Source: a virus. From it: a DNA stretch of 64,000 bases. Positions 41,028 through 49,279 of this stretch are shown here, in pieces (the stretch's first letter is position 1; each line of letters opens with the position of its first letter). The position numbers and the translations under genes were made by a program. The stretch spans positions 62,001-126,000 of the IMG/VR virus record IMGVR_UViG_3300044646_001937. One strand, 5' to 3'. The notes beneath the pieces were generated by a model. It saw only the letters and a list, made by a program, of their open reading frames with translations. It did no database searches and was not told where the DNA came from.

Positions 41028-42827
41028 TTAGGGGTATTTAGTGTTATCTAAGGTGTAATCGTATTGATATGTATTTTTGTTAGCCCCAATTTCACGGTCA
41101 GGATTTTCTTTTGTGCCGCAAAGTTTTCCTAGGGTGAAAGAAGGAATATTGCAAAAATTATTTTTAAGACCTATAGCTCTGGAGTTGTAGGTAAAATAGT
41201 CAAATCCAAATGTCGGTATTTTGAAGGTGCCTGTGTGATCGTCATCCACATACAAACTAATATATTTTGGGTCTTTGCTTGTGGTTGCTTCTGTTTCTGT
41301 TTGCGGAATTTTAATGCCGACGTAGCCCGGAAAAAAGCACATAGTATCCTCTAAAGGAGTTACCGCTCTTAGTAAGTAAAATACCTCACACGCACCACTA
41401 ATACAAGTCACATCTTCTGCAGTTAATGTTACTCTTTTTGTTATTTTTTTAATTGGTCTTTTTGCGTAATACCAATCATATACATCCTTACACTTATTAG
41501 TATCTTCTACAAACTTATATATACCAGTGCAGTAGTTAGTCTCTCCATCATGATATTTTTCTACTTCTAAATTATATGTTTTTAAACAATCCGTACAACA
41601 GCAGCCTTTCAAGAAAGAAATTTTATCGCATCCTCCTTCTTCTGACGACCAAACAACGTTATCTCCACTATGTTCAAGCGTTTGGAAGACGTAATAATAT
41701 TCGTACCACCACCAGTCAATATTACCCTCAGAGTCGCCGTCTTGAGGACCAGGCATGTAGCCGTGGCAACTGTAAGCATCTTCAGGAGGACAAGAAGTCC
41801 ATGAATCTGTGTTATTGTCTGGTCCGTCGCAATCTCCGGAAATTTCAAAAACAGCTCTTTTTTTAGTTATGCGATCATATTTGCAAAAATCATCTCTGCC
41901 ATCATAATATTGTCCGTTTTTTTTAGGAATTTCCAGCAATTCATATATCTCATCAGTAAGTTTTGAGGCATCATTCTCGAGCTGTTCTTTTTGTTCCTTT
42001 GTCATAGGGATCCTATAATCACTTACCAAGTTAGCTGCAGCGCTCGTAAATGTTGAAGATCCTGTAGCCCCTACGATGCTACCTGAACCGTCTATTATGT
42101 AATAACCAGTAGACCCGTAACTGCCAGAAGGGCCTGAAGATCCCACGGGTGCTGACGCGCCTATTACTCCAGAAGATCCATCAGGTACTTTACGTAAAAA
42201 GTCATAAATAGACTGAGCCTCATTTATTTTAGGTAGCACTCTAGTTAGGTTGGGTAGCATTTCCTCGTGGGCTTGCTGGTAATTTTGAACAATGACCATT
42301 TCAATAGGCTGAAACCTGGTGTTTGATGGATACCTTATCTCAATTTCTATCTCACAAGACCAATCTGTATTTTCTTTATGACTGATTGGGCATCCGCACG
42401 TCATACAATCCTGGTACTTGTCTATGACAATTGTAGGAGGTATAGAAGGATCGTATGAATCAATTATATTAGAAACTCCTCCAGTGTTTTGTCCCCAGCG
42501 GTTAGGTGGGAGTACATTTGTAGCTCCAGTACCACCAATTGTGTAATCGGGTCCACCGTAAGAAGCTCCACTGCTTCCACTGCTTCCACTGCTTCCCGGG
42601 ATACCGAAATACCAACCTGTGGCTCCGGTTGGTTCAGTGCCATCTATCCTTCTTCCGTCTGCATCATACTTTGGTTCTATTTTTGGTCCGCAGTATTTGC
42701 AGTCTGCAAGGTACAAGAGATTTTTAAAAAGAGCAGTAGCTCCAGTACTGCCTGTAGATCCTCCTGTGGCTCCTGTGCCTCCAATTGTATAATCTATTAT
42801 TCCGCTAAATGATGAGGCGCCTGTCAT
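41028..42827 (-). CDS. Cys-rich virion/fibre protein
   Basis: 599 residues. The N-terminus has a short Gly/Ser/Thr collagen-like run (TIGGTGATGGSTGSTGAT) and another GSSGSSGSSGAS run, then a Cys-rich body with CKYCG, CMTCGCPIS, CCCTDC pairs and aromatic-rich segments (WWWYEYYYVF). Pairs of Cys suggest disulfides or metal binding. It is followed on the same strand, 3 bases apart, by the poly-Gly fibre gene upstream in transcription. No enzyme motif. Probably part of the same fibre complex as 42831-45395. Confidence 0.65.
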   Translation of the reverse strand: MTGASSFSGIIDYTIGGTGATGGSTGSTGATALFKNLLYLADCKYCGPKIEPKYDADGRRIDGTEPTGATGWYFGIPGSSGSSGSSGASYGGPDYTIGGTGATNVLPPNRWGQNTGGVSNIIDSYDPSIPPTIVIDKYQDCMTCGCPISHKENTDWSCEIEIEIRYPSNTRFQPIEMVIVQNYQQAHEEMLPNLTRVLPKINEAQSIYDFLRKVPDGSSGVIGASAPVGSSGPSGSYGSTGYYIIDGSGSIVGATGSSTFTSAAANLVSDYRIPMTKEQKEQLENDASKLTDEIYELLEIPKKNGQYYDGRDDFCKYDRITKKRAVFEISGDCDGPDNNTDSWTSCPPEDAYSCHGYMPGPQDGDSEGNIDWWWYEYYYVFQTLEHSGDNVVWSSEEGGCDKISFLKGCCCTDCLKTYNLEVEKYHDGETNYCTGIYKFVEDTNKCKDVYDWYYAKRPIKKITKRVTLTAEDVTCISGACEVFYLLRAVTPLEDTMCFFPGYVGIKIPQTETEATTSKDPKYISLYVDDDHTGTFKIPTFGFDYFTYNSRAIGLKNNFCNIPSFTLGKLCGTKENPDREIGANKNTYQYDYTLDNTKYP

Positions 42828-42830
42828 AGT

Positions 42831-45395
42831 CTAGGCAATATTTTTGGGTACACCAGCAAAAGGATTATCATATCCGGTGGCATTGTTCCAGGGAGGAGGA
42901 GCCTCGGTGGATGCTCCTGAAGTTCCTTTATTTCCTGTAAAGCTGGTGGCTCCCACTGAGCCGTAAGCACGAAACTCCTTTTTATCTTTATCATAAAAGC
43001 CAAGCTTACCATCCTTCATTGTAAATGTTGCGCTAGCTCCTGAAGAGCCTTCATACCAATTAGTTTTTGTGGGTTCAGGAAATGCTAGAGTATAGAATAT
43101 TCTTTTTTTACCCTGACCATCACACATCATGATTGGATACCACTTAGGTTCGGATCCGGCAGGCACGATAGGCATATCCCACAATTTTCCGTCAGCTCTA
43201 GCTATCTGCATGTTTTTAAGGCCTGTTATTGTGCCTTTACACATATCAATCATCATGCCGTTTTCTGTACAACATGGATTTTGTGCAGGATATATGTTGT
43301 TTACAAATAGATCACGCAGCTCGATAGCAAGTCTTTTTCTTCTATTAGGTCTTACAAGCGCACCGGTGGCTCCCCCTGTATGTGCGACCCATTTTCTTTG
43401 CGCAGCACTCCAAACCTGGCCATGAGGCGAAACAGGTTTATCGTCTACGCATCCAAAATTACACCCACCATTACCGCTGCTTATTGTCCCGCCAGCACCA
43501 CCTCCACCACCTCCACCACCACCTCCGCCACCACCTCCGCCACCACCTCCGCCACCACCTCCGCCACCACCTCCGCCACCACCTCCGCCACCACCTCCGC
43601 CACCACCTCCGCCACCTCCAGAATCAGTTCCTCCGTTACCTGCGCCGTCACTTCCGCTAGTTCCAGGTAAACATCCTCCAGTTATTGCATTGCCGCCATA
43701 AATATCTCCAGCGCCATCTTCATTGTCGTCAAAATCCATGAAAATATCGACATGCGGAGTGGCCATTAAATATACAGATTTACCACAACCGCGTGGAGTT
43801 CCTGGAGCATTTTCGGCTACTGCAGAAACTTTAAAACAGCCACGACCAACGCTGCCGTCAGCTCCATATATGGTGATTGTACTTGCCTGTTTAGGTTGAT
43901 AAGGAAAATCTAAGTAAATTTCAGAGCATAAATCCGTATAGTAATTGTTACGGATAAGACTTCCACATGCAGGATATTCGTAATTAGTTGTATCACTTAC
44001 CTGCTGAATTGTAGGTGGTGGAGAATATTTGAGTCCTTGAACTCTCTGCCTACCTACCACCGCTCCTGCAGAGTTTACAAAGCTAATATTTAACTCTCTC
44101 AGTCCATCAAGAGTTACACCTGGTACAGCACCATGAATACCGTATACATTACCATTAAGTACTGCATCATTGTATTTAGCCACCGCCACAGGGTCATTCT
44201 GAAAATCAACAGGCAATGTAAGTGAGACTAGTTGTTTAACTTGGTACCAATTAGTCTGATATTCTATCGGATATGTGGGACATGCCTGGATTTCCATATC
44301 TCCTCTTATCTCTACACCACATACAGGATTTTCGTCAGTAGTAGGTGCAAGTATGGAATATTTTGGCGTATGCTCTTTTACTGCGCGACCATAGATTGAG
44401 CTTTTATCAGAGTACCGTAATTCTTTACAACCTGGATTAGGTATATTGAACTCGATGTCTCCATCAAGTTCCAAACTGCAATCAGGAGCACCATTTCCTT
44501 TAGCAAGCGTTATAGGTTTATTTATTTTAACATATTTAGAGTCGCCAGTGATGCTTACCTCTCCATCAATAGCAACATCCGAACATGCCTCAATTTCTGC
44601 TGAATAGCTAAAATCAAATCCACAAGAATTTTTATCATTAACGTTTAACGTAGACTTTTGTTTTTTAACAACTTTTCCTGTAAGATTGATTGCGTTGGTA
44701 GCTTGAAATTCTTCACATACATCTGCGTTAAAAAAACCAGTCATTGTCAATTGACATGGATTTTGATTGATTGCACTCAACTCAAGATTAGAACCTTTGA
44801 ATGCATCTGAAAACTGTATGTTATTATTGATTGTGTAATAGGGACAACCGTCATACTGAATATCTCCTACCAGGGCGACTCCGCAATCTTCAACAGTAAC
44901 TAAATTTAAGCTACCGGATAATGACTCTCCAAAGTTAACTGCAGATTCTGTGATTATCCTATCGCAGGCTTCAATATCAAATTTACCTGTAACTCTAAGA
45001 CTGCAATCATTAGGCGCATCGTCTGTTAATGCCTCATCATCTGACGAGCCTGGCTTTACTGGCCCGCTAGCCTCAATAACTAAAAAACTGTTCTTTGCTG
45101 CCAGATGTAAAAACTGAATGTCGGCGCTAGCTCCAAACTTTTCGCACGCAGGAAAGGGTTTTACTGGAGGCGGGTAATAGGTAGGCGGAATACCTAGCGT
45201 GTCAGGAAATTCATATGTACAAGAAGGCTCTAGATCAATTAGCGGAGTTTCAGGTAATGTTAATGTAAAAGTAATTCCAGGAGGTAGAGCACAATCGCTT
45301 GCTTGTGATGTTGCAGAGCGAGGAACATATTCCGCAAAGTACTTTGGATCATCTTTGCCTAGGTTAATTGAATCTGGATCTATTTCTAAAGACAT
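42831..45395 (-). CDS. Cys-repeat fibre protein with poly-glycine linker
   Basis: 854 residues. The first ~400 residues contain about six repeats of ~45 residues with the core [DNPS]-C-x-hydrophobic-x-x-x-G-x-[IF]-x-x-x-x-C, e.g. DCSLRVTGKFDIEAC and VCGVEIRGDMEIQAC, suggesting disulfide-stabilised beta modules. A ~130-residue domain with GDMEIQACPTYPIEYQTNWYQ and a CGSLIRNNYYTDLCSEIYLDF region follows. Residues ~590-640 are an uninterrupted poly-glycine tract encoded by a 12-base minisatellite (43525-43617). A globular C-terminal domain (GQVWSAAQRKWV, LRDLFVNNIYPAQNPCC) and a short collagen run close it. Start overlaps the previous stop (TAATG). Confidence 0.7.
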   Translation of the reverse strand: MSLEIDPDSINLGKDDPKYFAEYVPRSATSQASDCALPPGITFTLTLPETPLIDLEPSCTYEFPDTLGIPPTYYPPPVKPFPACEKFGASADIQFLHLAAKNSFLVIEASGPVKPGSSDDEALTDDAPNDCSLRVTGKFDIEACDRIITESAVNFGESLSGSLNLVTVEDCGVALVGDIQYDGCPYYTINNNIQFSDAFKGSNLELSAINQNPCQLTMTGFFNADVCEEFQATNAINLTGKVVKKQKSTLNVNDKNSCGFDFSYSAEIEACSDVAIDGEVSITGDSKYVKINKPITLAKGNGAPDCSLELDGDIEFNIPNPGCKELRYSDKSSIYGRAVKEHTPKYSILAPTTDENPVCGVEIRGDMEIQACPTYPIEYQTNWYQVKQLVSLTLPVDFQNDPVAVAKYNDAVLNGNVYGIHGAVPGVTLDGLRELNISFVNSAGAVVGRQRVQGLKYSPPPTIQQVSDTTNYEYPACGSLIRNNYYTDLCSEIYLDFPYQPKQASTITIYGADGSVGRGCFKVSAVAENAPGTPRGCGKSVYLMATPHVDIFMDFDDNEDGAGDIYGGNAITGGCLPGTSGSDGAGNGGTDSGGGGGGGGGGGGGGGGGGGGGGGGGGGGGGGGGGGGGGGGGAGGTISSGNGGCNFGCVDDKPVSPHGQVWSAAQRKWVAHTGGATGALVRPNRRKRLAIELRDLFVNNIYPAQNPCCTENGMMIDMCKGTITGLKNMQIARADGKLWDMPIVPAGSEPKWYPIMMCDGQGKKRIFYTLAFPEPTKTNWYEGSSGASATFTMKDGKLGFYDKDKKEFRAYGSVGATSFTGNKGTSGASTEAPPPWNNATGYDNPFAGVPKNIA
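43525..43617 (-). repeat. 12-base minisatellite encoding poly-glycine
   Basis: Seven exact tandem copies of the 12-base unit CCGCCACCACCT (plus strand) from 43525 to 43608 and part of an eighth; on the coding strand each encodes Gly-Gly-Gly-Gly. Less regular glycine codons extend the tract on both sides to about 48 Gly. Confidence 0.95.
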
Positions 45396-45730
45396 TAGAG
45401 TAATCTATTGAAGATGGTATAGAAAAGCAATGTTAAAGGACTTATAATCATTGCTTCTACTGAAAGGCTTGAACAAGAAGCCATAAAGCCAAGCCAAAAA
45501 CTTACGCAAACAGGACAGATTAAAAGTCTGACAATAAAACTTTCTGAGTAGTATTCATTCAGAAAGTCTGTGTATGTGCCGCTGTATCCTTCTTTGTGTA
45601 CATTATTATAATCAACAACATGAAAGAATCTATCTAATCTAAACAAGGTCATGTATTCTACAAACGCATTTGTTCTAAGCCAAATGAGTAAGAGATAACC
45701 TAGAAAGAAGGATACAGCTGCAATGCGCAT
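45395..45730 (-). CDS. Small membrane protein with CPVC motif
   Basis: 111 residues. N-terminal hydrophobic helix (about 3-20), a polar central part with YNNVHKEGYSGTYTDF, and a second hydrophobic region (about 68-108) that contains ICPVCVSFWLGF, a motif common to uncharacterised phage membrane proteins. Function unknown. Stop overlaps the fibre-gene start (TAATG), so they are translationally coupled. Confidence 0.6.
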   Translation of the reverse strand: MRIAAVSFFLGYLLLIWLRTNAFVEYMTLFRLDRFFHVVDYNNVHKEGYSGTYTDFLNEYYSESFIVRLLICPVCVSFWLGFMASCSSLSVEAMIISPLTLLFYTIFNRLL

Positions 45731-45731
45731 A

Positions 45732-46025
45732 CTATCCGGCTTTTTCCAATTCAGTGATACGCTTTTCCAGCTCTAGAAGTAGATTGCGCTGGGCTACTGT
45801 AGCAATACGCATGCTTTGAAGCCTATTCAACTGATCTGTAAGCTTACGGATATTTTCATCCTGCTCAGCAAGATTGGTATCTGCCTGCCTAAGACCATCC
45901 GCCACTAGCAATAGTGACACATGTTTTTGATCTACGTCTGTTTCAGTTACGATTGGTAACTCTACTCGCTGTGGGGTTTCTGTTTCTGTACTCATTGTGG
46001 TTTCTGTTGTTTGTTGTGGTTCCAT
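45732..46025 (-). CDS. Small coiled-coil protein
   Basis: 97 residues. Thr/Glu-rich disordered start, then a long heptad-rich helix (LLLVADGLRQADTNLAEQDENIRKLTDQL...) to the end. The ATG overlaps the previous stop (TAATG at 46025). No family recognised; may oligomerise. Confidence 0.5.
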   Translation of the reverse strand: MEPQQTTETTMSTETETPQRVELPIVTETDVDQKHVSLLLVADGLRQADTNLAEQDENIRKLTDQLNRLQSMRIATVAQRNLLLELEKRITELEKAG

Positions 46026-46192
46026 TACTCTAACGCATTGTTGTCGGTTAATAATTCTTTGATCTCTGCCTGGATGCGCTTTACTTCTTCGTTGTGGGCT
46101 TTAACCACATCTCGTTTGTTTCTTTTAGCGACTTCCAGATCAATTACGAGGTTGTAAATTTTCTGTTCCTTAGTTGTTTCTTGTTCAGGCAT
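46025..46192 (-). CDS. Small charged helical protein, 55 residues
   Basis: ATG at 46192, stop overlapping the next gene's ATG by one base. Almost entirely a charged helix (Lys/Glu-rich; KEQKIYNLVIDLEVAKRNK). Coupling to the coiled-coil gene supports it; the two may form a coiled-coil pair. Function unknown. Confidence 0.45.
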   Translation of the reverse strand: MPEQETTKEQKIYNLVIDLEVAKRNKRDVVKAHNEEVKRIQAEIKELLTDNNALE

Positions 46193-46208
46193 AATGACTT
46201 ATTGTTTT

Positions 46209-46223
46209 GAGTAGTTGCTACTC
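46209..46223 (-). other. Hairpin in the leader of the 46192 gene
   Basis: GAGTAG, 3-base loop, CTACTC: a perfect hairpin 17-31 bases upstream of the ATG at 46192, in the minus-strand leader. Confidence 0.35.
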
Positions 46224-46269
46224 TTAATAACAATACGACATACTAAAAAAGGCTGCAAGGGATTTTAGC

Positions 46270-46300
46270 AAAAAAAAAGACGCAGCTTTTGGCTGCGCCT
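46270..46300 (-). terminator. Minus-strand terminator after 46328 gene
   Basis: On the minus strand an imperfect stem with CGCAGC/GCTGCG core ends in nine T. It terminates the gene at 46328-46828. Confidence 0.8.
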
Positions 46301-46327
46301 CTTTTTATTCTAACTAGATATTCAGGA

Positions 46328-46828
46328 TTAGACTGTGCCGGTAGCTCCGGTAGAGCCCTTGACTCCTGTTGCTCCAGTTGCTCCAACTGCTCCGGTTGCG
46401 CCAATGATGTTTTCATCACCAGAAGCTGTACCGCCGCTTGCTCCAGTGTTGACTGTCACCTTAAGCAAGTCGCCTTGGGTAAGGTCAGTGCCTGGACGCC
46501 CTGTACCACGCACGTATTCAATCACATAGCTGATGTCTTTTTTCTCTGTAGCTCTTAGTGTTAATGGTGCGCTAAGATCAGTGCCAGGAAGAACATAAAG
46601 TTCTGCTGGGTTAGTTGTGTGAACAATAATGGTAGCTCTGATGATGTCTCCAGCGGGTACATCAGAAAACACAAGCGTGTCTCCATTAGCATAATCGAGT
46701 TCATCAATTACACCGTAGCTAACCTGAAGCTTCTCATAGCGAGAGCTCTTCAGTCCACCCACGTCTTTAGCTGTGGGTGTTCCTGGCACATTTACTGCAA
46801 CTTTCTTAACTGAGATATTTTTAGGCAT
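46328..46828 (-). CDS. Virion decoration-type protein with collagen tail
   Basis: 166 residues. A beta-rich body (KLQVSYGVIDELDYANGDTLVF, AGDIIRATIIVHTTN, LYVLPGTDLSAPLTL) resembles jelly-roll head-decoration proteins and the plus-strand protein at 28986, and the last ~35 residues are a GAT-type collagen-like run. The leader is long and AT-rich with an AAAACAAAAACAAC motif. A decoration protein exposing a collagen-like tail is a plausible reading. Confidence 0.55.
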   Translation of the reverse strand: MPKNISVKKVAVNVPGTPTAKDVGGLKSSRYEKLQVSYGVIDELDYANGDTLVFSDVPAGDIIRATIIVHTTNPAELYVLPGTDLSAPLTLRATEKKDISYVIEYVRGTGRPGTDLTQGDLLKVTVNTGASGGTASGDENIIGATGAVGATGATGVKGSTGATGTV

Positions 46829-46883
46829 ATATATTTTCTATTTAGTTGTTTTTGTTTTAACAACAGAAAGCCATGACGCAACA

Positions 46884-46897
46884 GGAACAATTGTTCC
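46884..46897. promoter_or_regulatory. 14-base palindrome in intergenic region
   Basis: Perfect palindrome GGAACAATTGTTCC in the 135-base gap upstream of the 46828 gene. Candidate protein-binding site. Confidence 0.3.
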
Positions 46898-46963
46898 CAG
46901 AGGATCGCGGATCTACTCCATTGCTAAAAGTATTATTGCAGATCCTTTGGAGCTAGTCAACAG

Positions 46964-47689
46964 CTATCTAAATCGTTCTTTTAAAGTGCCTAGATGCTTA
47001 GATCTATCATGAGCGTTTCTGCCTAGGATGTTGTAGCGGCGATAGTAATTTTTATTTGTGGTGAGCCTTTGAATGGGTGCCCTCCTAATCTTATGTTCAA
47101 GATACACCTCACCATTCCACACGTTTGCCTGTTTGTAGTAATTGTCGTCGTACAATACGTCCAGCAGAAAGCTTACTCTAGCTGCGTAAGCGCCGTCGTC
47201 AAAAGCGTATAAGTTTCTGTTAGCAAAATCACTGCTCTTTGTGTCTGTGACAGTGAAGTTATTATCAGCATATATAGGCTCTCTAGATACATTCAAATCT
47301 CTAGGAGTTGTTTCAAGGTTAAGCATGTCAAAGTCTTCATGCTTAATAAAGTCTACCAACTCTTGATCTATATCTTGAAGAGTCAGGCAATCGTCTTGCA
47401 GAAAAATTACATAGTCATAGTTGTTTTTAGCGATAAGCTCTAGAGATCTACGAAAAGATTCTGGGTATGAGATTTCCTGGTATCTTATAGTTTCCAGGTT
47501 TTTAATTTGCTCAAAATACCTGCCGCCTAACAGCTGAGCAATGTAGGGTTCTGAAGAATTGTGGAAAGCGTAAAAAGTAGAATCAAACTGATTCCTAAAA
47601 CTGATATCACTCAGGTCTTTATCTCGATATTCAAACAGCTCTGCTCTTTCGTCTGAATATGTTTGTGTAAACGAGCAAATCTTTCTCAT
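46964..47689 (-). CDS. GT-A-like glycosyltransferase
   Basis: 241 residues. YDYVIFLQDDCLTL provides a D-D-C acidic motif in the position of the GT-A DxD; ESFRRSLELIAKNNYD and FDMLNLET follow, and FDDGAYAARVSFLLDVLYDD resembles the acceptor region. Two of the acidic residues are adjacent as in 16986-18053. Located next to the polymerase beta N-fragment, away from the main glycan island; likely modifies a virion protein or host surface. It ends at 46964 close to a plus-strand gap. Confidence 0.6.
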   Translation of the reverse strand: MRKICSFTQTYSDERAELFEYRDKDLSDISFRNQFDSTFYAFHNSSEPYIAQLLGGRYFEQIKNLETIRYQEISYPESFRRSLELIAKNNYDYVIFLQDDCLTLQDIDQELVDFIKHEDFDMLNLETTPRDLNVSREPIYADNNFTVTDTKSSDFANRNLYAFDDGAYAARVSFLLDVLYDDNYYKQANVWNGEVYLEHKIRRAPIQRLTTNKNYYRRYNILGRNAHDRSKHLGTLKERFR

Positions 47690-47691
47690 CG

Positions 47692-48348
47692 CTAGTCTGC
47701 TCCTACAAGAATACCATACAGCTTATCTATCTCATCACCGTTATAGAGCATTCTGTTAGCATTGTATATTTTCTCTCCCCACGCGGCTTTCATTGTCCCA
47801 TCTGATATTCCTAGATCTTTTAAAACTCCGTAAAGTTTTACCTGCGAGTTCTTGATCATGATGATAAAGATCTGTTTGTCTGGTAGAAACATAATTCTAG
47901 CAGACTGCCCAGTTCTGGCCTCTGGATTGATGTGCGACTCTGGAATACCGTCTTGCCTAATCCTAGAATAGATACCTGGCAGCAATCTCTGCTGATTTAC
48001 ATTCTCATATTCTGAGCCGTTGTATATCACAGTATTGTGATTAGTTACATAAGGTACATGCGCAATAGTCGTACTCTTTGTTTCTACAACTTTACCTGAC
48101 GGTTTGTGTATTAGCTCTACAGTACCCTTTAGAGGGACAGTAAGATCTTTTTTCTCTAGTACAGCTTTCTTTTGTTCTGATGTGGTAATCTTATGCTCTC
48201 CAATACTTAAGTTCTTTACATTAAGTTTGAAGTCTTGCGTTTCAATTGCATTTAGTTTTTTACCAAAAGCATCTACAGCTGTATTGAACAGCATCTTTCG
48301 CAAATTAAACGGGTCATATAAATTGCGTGTGTCTTTTGGTGGCTGCAT
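47692..48348 (-). CDS. RNA polymerase beta subunit, N-terminal third (split)
   Basis: 218 residues matching the start of bacterial beta: an N-terminal helical segment, VPLKGTVELIHKPSGKVVET (compare the conserved VTLRNKETGEVKE), VPYVTNHNTVIYNGSEYENVNQQRLLPGIYSRI (compare [31 protein letters not shown]), then SARIMFLPDKQIFIIMIKNSQVKLYGVLKDLGIS (compare [32 protein letters not shown]). It ends with GEKIYNANRM where the lobe continues in the 39825 gene. Genes on both sides in the same operon are a glycosyltransferase and glycine-zipper virion proteins, hinting that the polymerase may be packaged. Confidence 0.8.
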   Translation of the reverse strand: MQPPKDTRNLYDPFNLRKMLFNTAVDAFGKKLNAIETQDFKLNVKNLSIGEHKITTSEQKKAVLEKKDLTVPLKGTVELIHKPSGKVVETKSTTIAHVPYVTNHNTVIYNGSEYENVNQQRLLPGIYSRIRQDGIPESHINPEARTGQSARIMFLPDKQIFIIMIKNSQVKLYGVLKDLGISDGTMKAAWGEKIYNANRMLYNGDEIDKLYGILVGAD

Positions 48349-48351
48349 AGA

Positions 48352-49278
48352 TTACTCTTTCATCAATTTCTGAAGATACGCTTTGTTCTGCTCATCTTCA
48401 AGAAGTTTTGCCATCTCAGGATATTTAGATACAATCTCCAGTTCTTTTTCTTTTGATTGTGCGGCTTCCTGCTGCTTGCCTACCATAACTTTATCGATAA
48501 GCTTATTCGCCAATCTTGTTTTTGTAGCGTTACCAATAGCGTCAATCACTGCAGCCTTTTTTACGCTTCCATATTTAAGTGTGCTAGGAGATGACAAAGA
48601 ACCAACATTGCCATGATAGTCTAAAAGACCTGGAAGTCTTGACTGCCCTCCTATGTTGATGTTTATGTTTCCAGGACCTCCTTGCCCAAATGGTCTTTTT
48701 TTCCTTTTACCAAACAGCGCGTTAGCGCCCATGAGTGCAGCACCTATACCTAGAGCAGGCATAGCGTACTGACCGTACTCACCTAACTGGTTTTTAAAAA
48801 ACTCGTTTCCCTTATCCCAGCCTTGAGATACCAAATTCTGAATATATGGAAAATAACCGCCCGCAGCAGCAGCATTTGATCTAATATTTTTTAGAAAATC
48901 AGCACCTTGCTCTAAAGTGCTAGATAATGGCGCTTCTTGTGATTTTGGGTCATTAGTTTGTGGATTTAACTTTCTTGTGACCTCACCAGCGACATCTGTA
49001 GCTCCGCCGACTGTGTCTTTCACCATTCTTCCAGCAGCTCTAACACCTTTACCAAAATCAGTTCCATACAATCCTGCGGCACCTAGCGCTGCTGCGCCTG
49101 TTGCTTTTGGATAACTCTTTGCAACGCCCTTTATAGCGCTACCCATGTTACCTAAAGAATATTTTGTAAAATCTACAACGGGTCTAGCTAGCCTGCCGAT
49201 GCCCTGCCAATTGACGGCAGCATTTTTCTCAAACTCTTCTTGTATCCCGCGTTCTAGTTCAGTGATATCTAATTTCAT
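48352..49278 (-). CDS. Glycine-zipper virion protein
   Basis: 308 residues. The N-terminal helix (LERGIQEEFEKNAAV) belongs to a motif recurring in this window. Several Ala/Gly-rich hydrophobic stretches (about residues 60-80, 170-190) and a Gly-zipper AAALGAAGLYG could insert into membranes. A charged C-terminal helix ends the protein. The product could be an internal virion protein ejected with DNA. Start is 3 bases upstream of the beta-N gene in transcription order. Family unknown. Confidence 0.55.
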   Translation of the reverse strand: MKLDITELERGIQEEFEKNAAVNWQGIGRLARPVVDFTKYSLGNMGSAIKGVAKSYPKATGAAALGAAGLYGTDFGKGVRAAGRMVKDTVGGATDVAGEVTRKLNPQTNDPKSQEAPLSSTLEQGADFLKNIRSNAAAAGGYFPYIQNLVSQGWDKGNEFFKNQLGEYGQYAMPALGIGAALMGANALFGKRKKRPFGQGGPGNININIGGQSRLPGLLDYHGNVGSLSSPSTLKYGSVKKAAVIDAIGNATKTRLANKLIDKVMVGKQQEAAQSKEKELEIVSKYPEMAKLLEDEQNKAYLQKLMKE

Positions 49279-49279
49279 A

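Noticed and set aside
43380-43670. Ser/Thr-rich reading frame on the plus strand
   Set aside because: It is the opposite strand of the poly-glycine minisatellite; repeats produce open frames by chance.
46873-46956. 27-codon plus-strand ORF in the 46829-46963 gap
   Set aside because: Too short, on the opposite strand to all flanking genes and without promoter or ribosome site.
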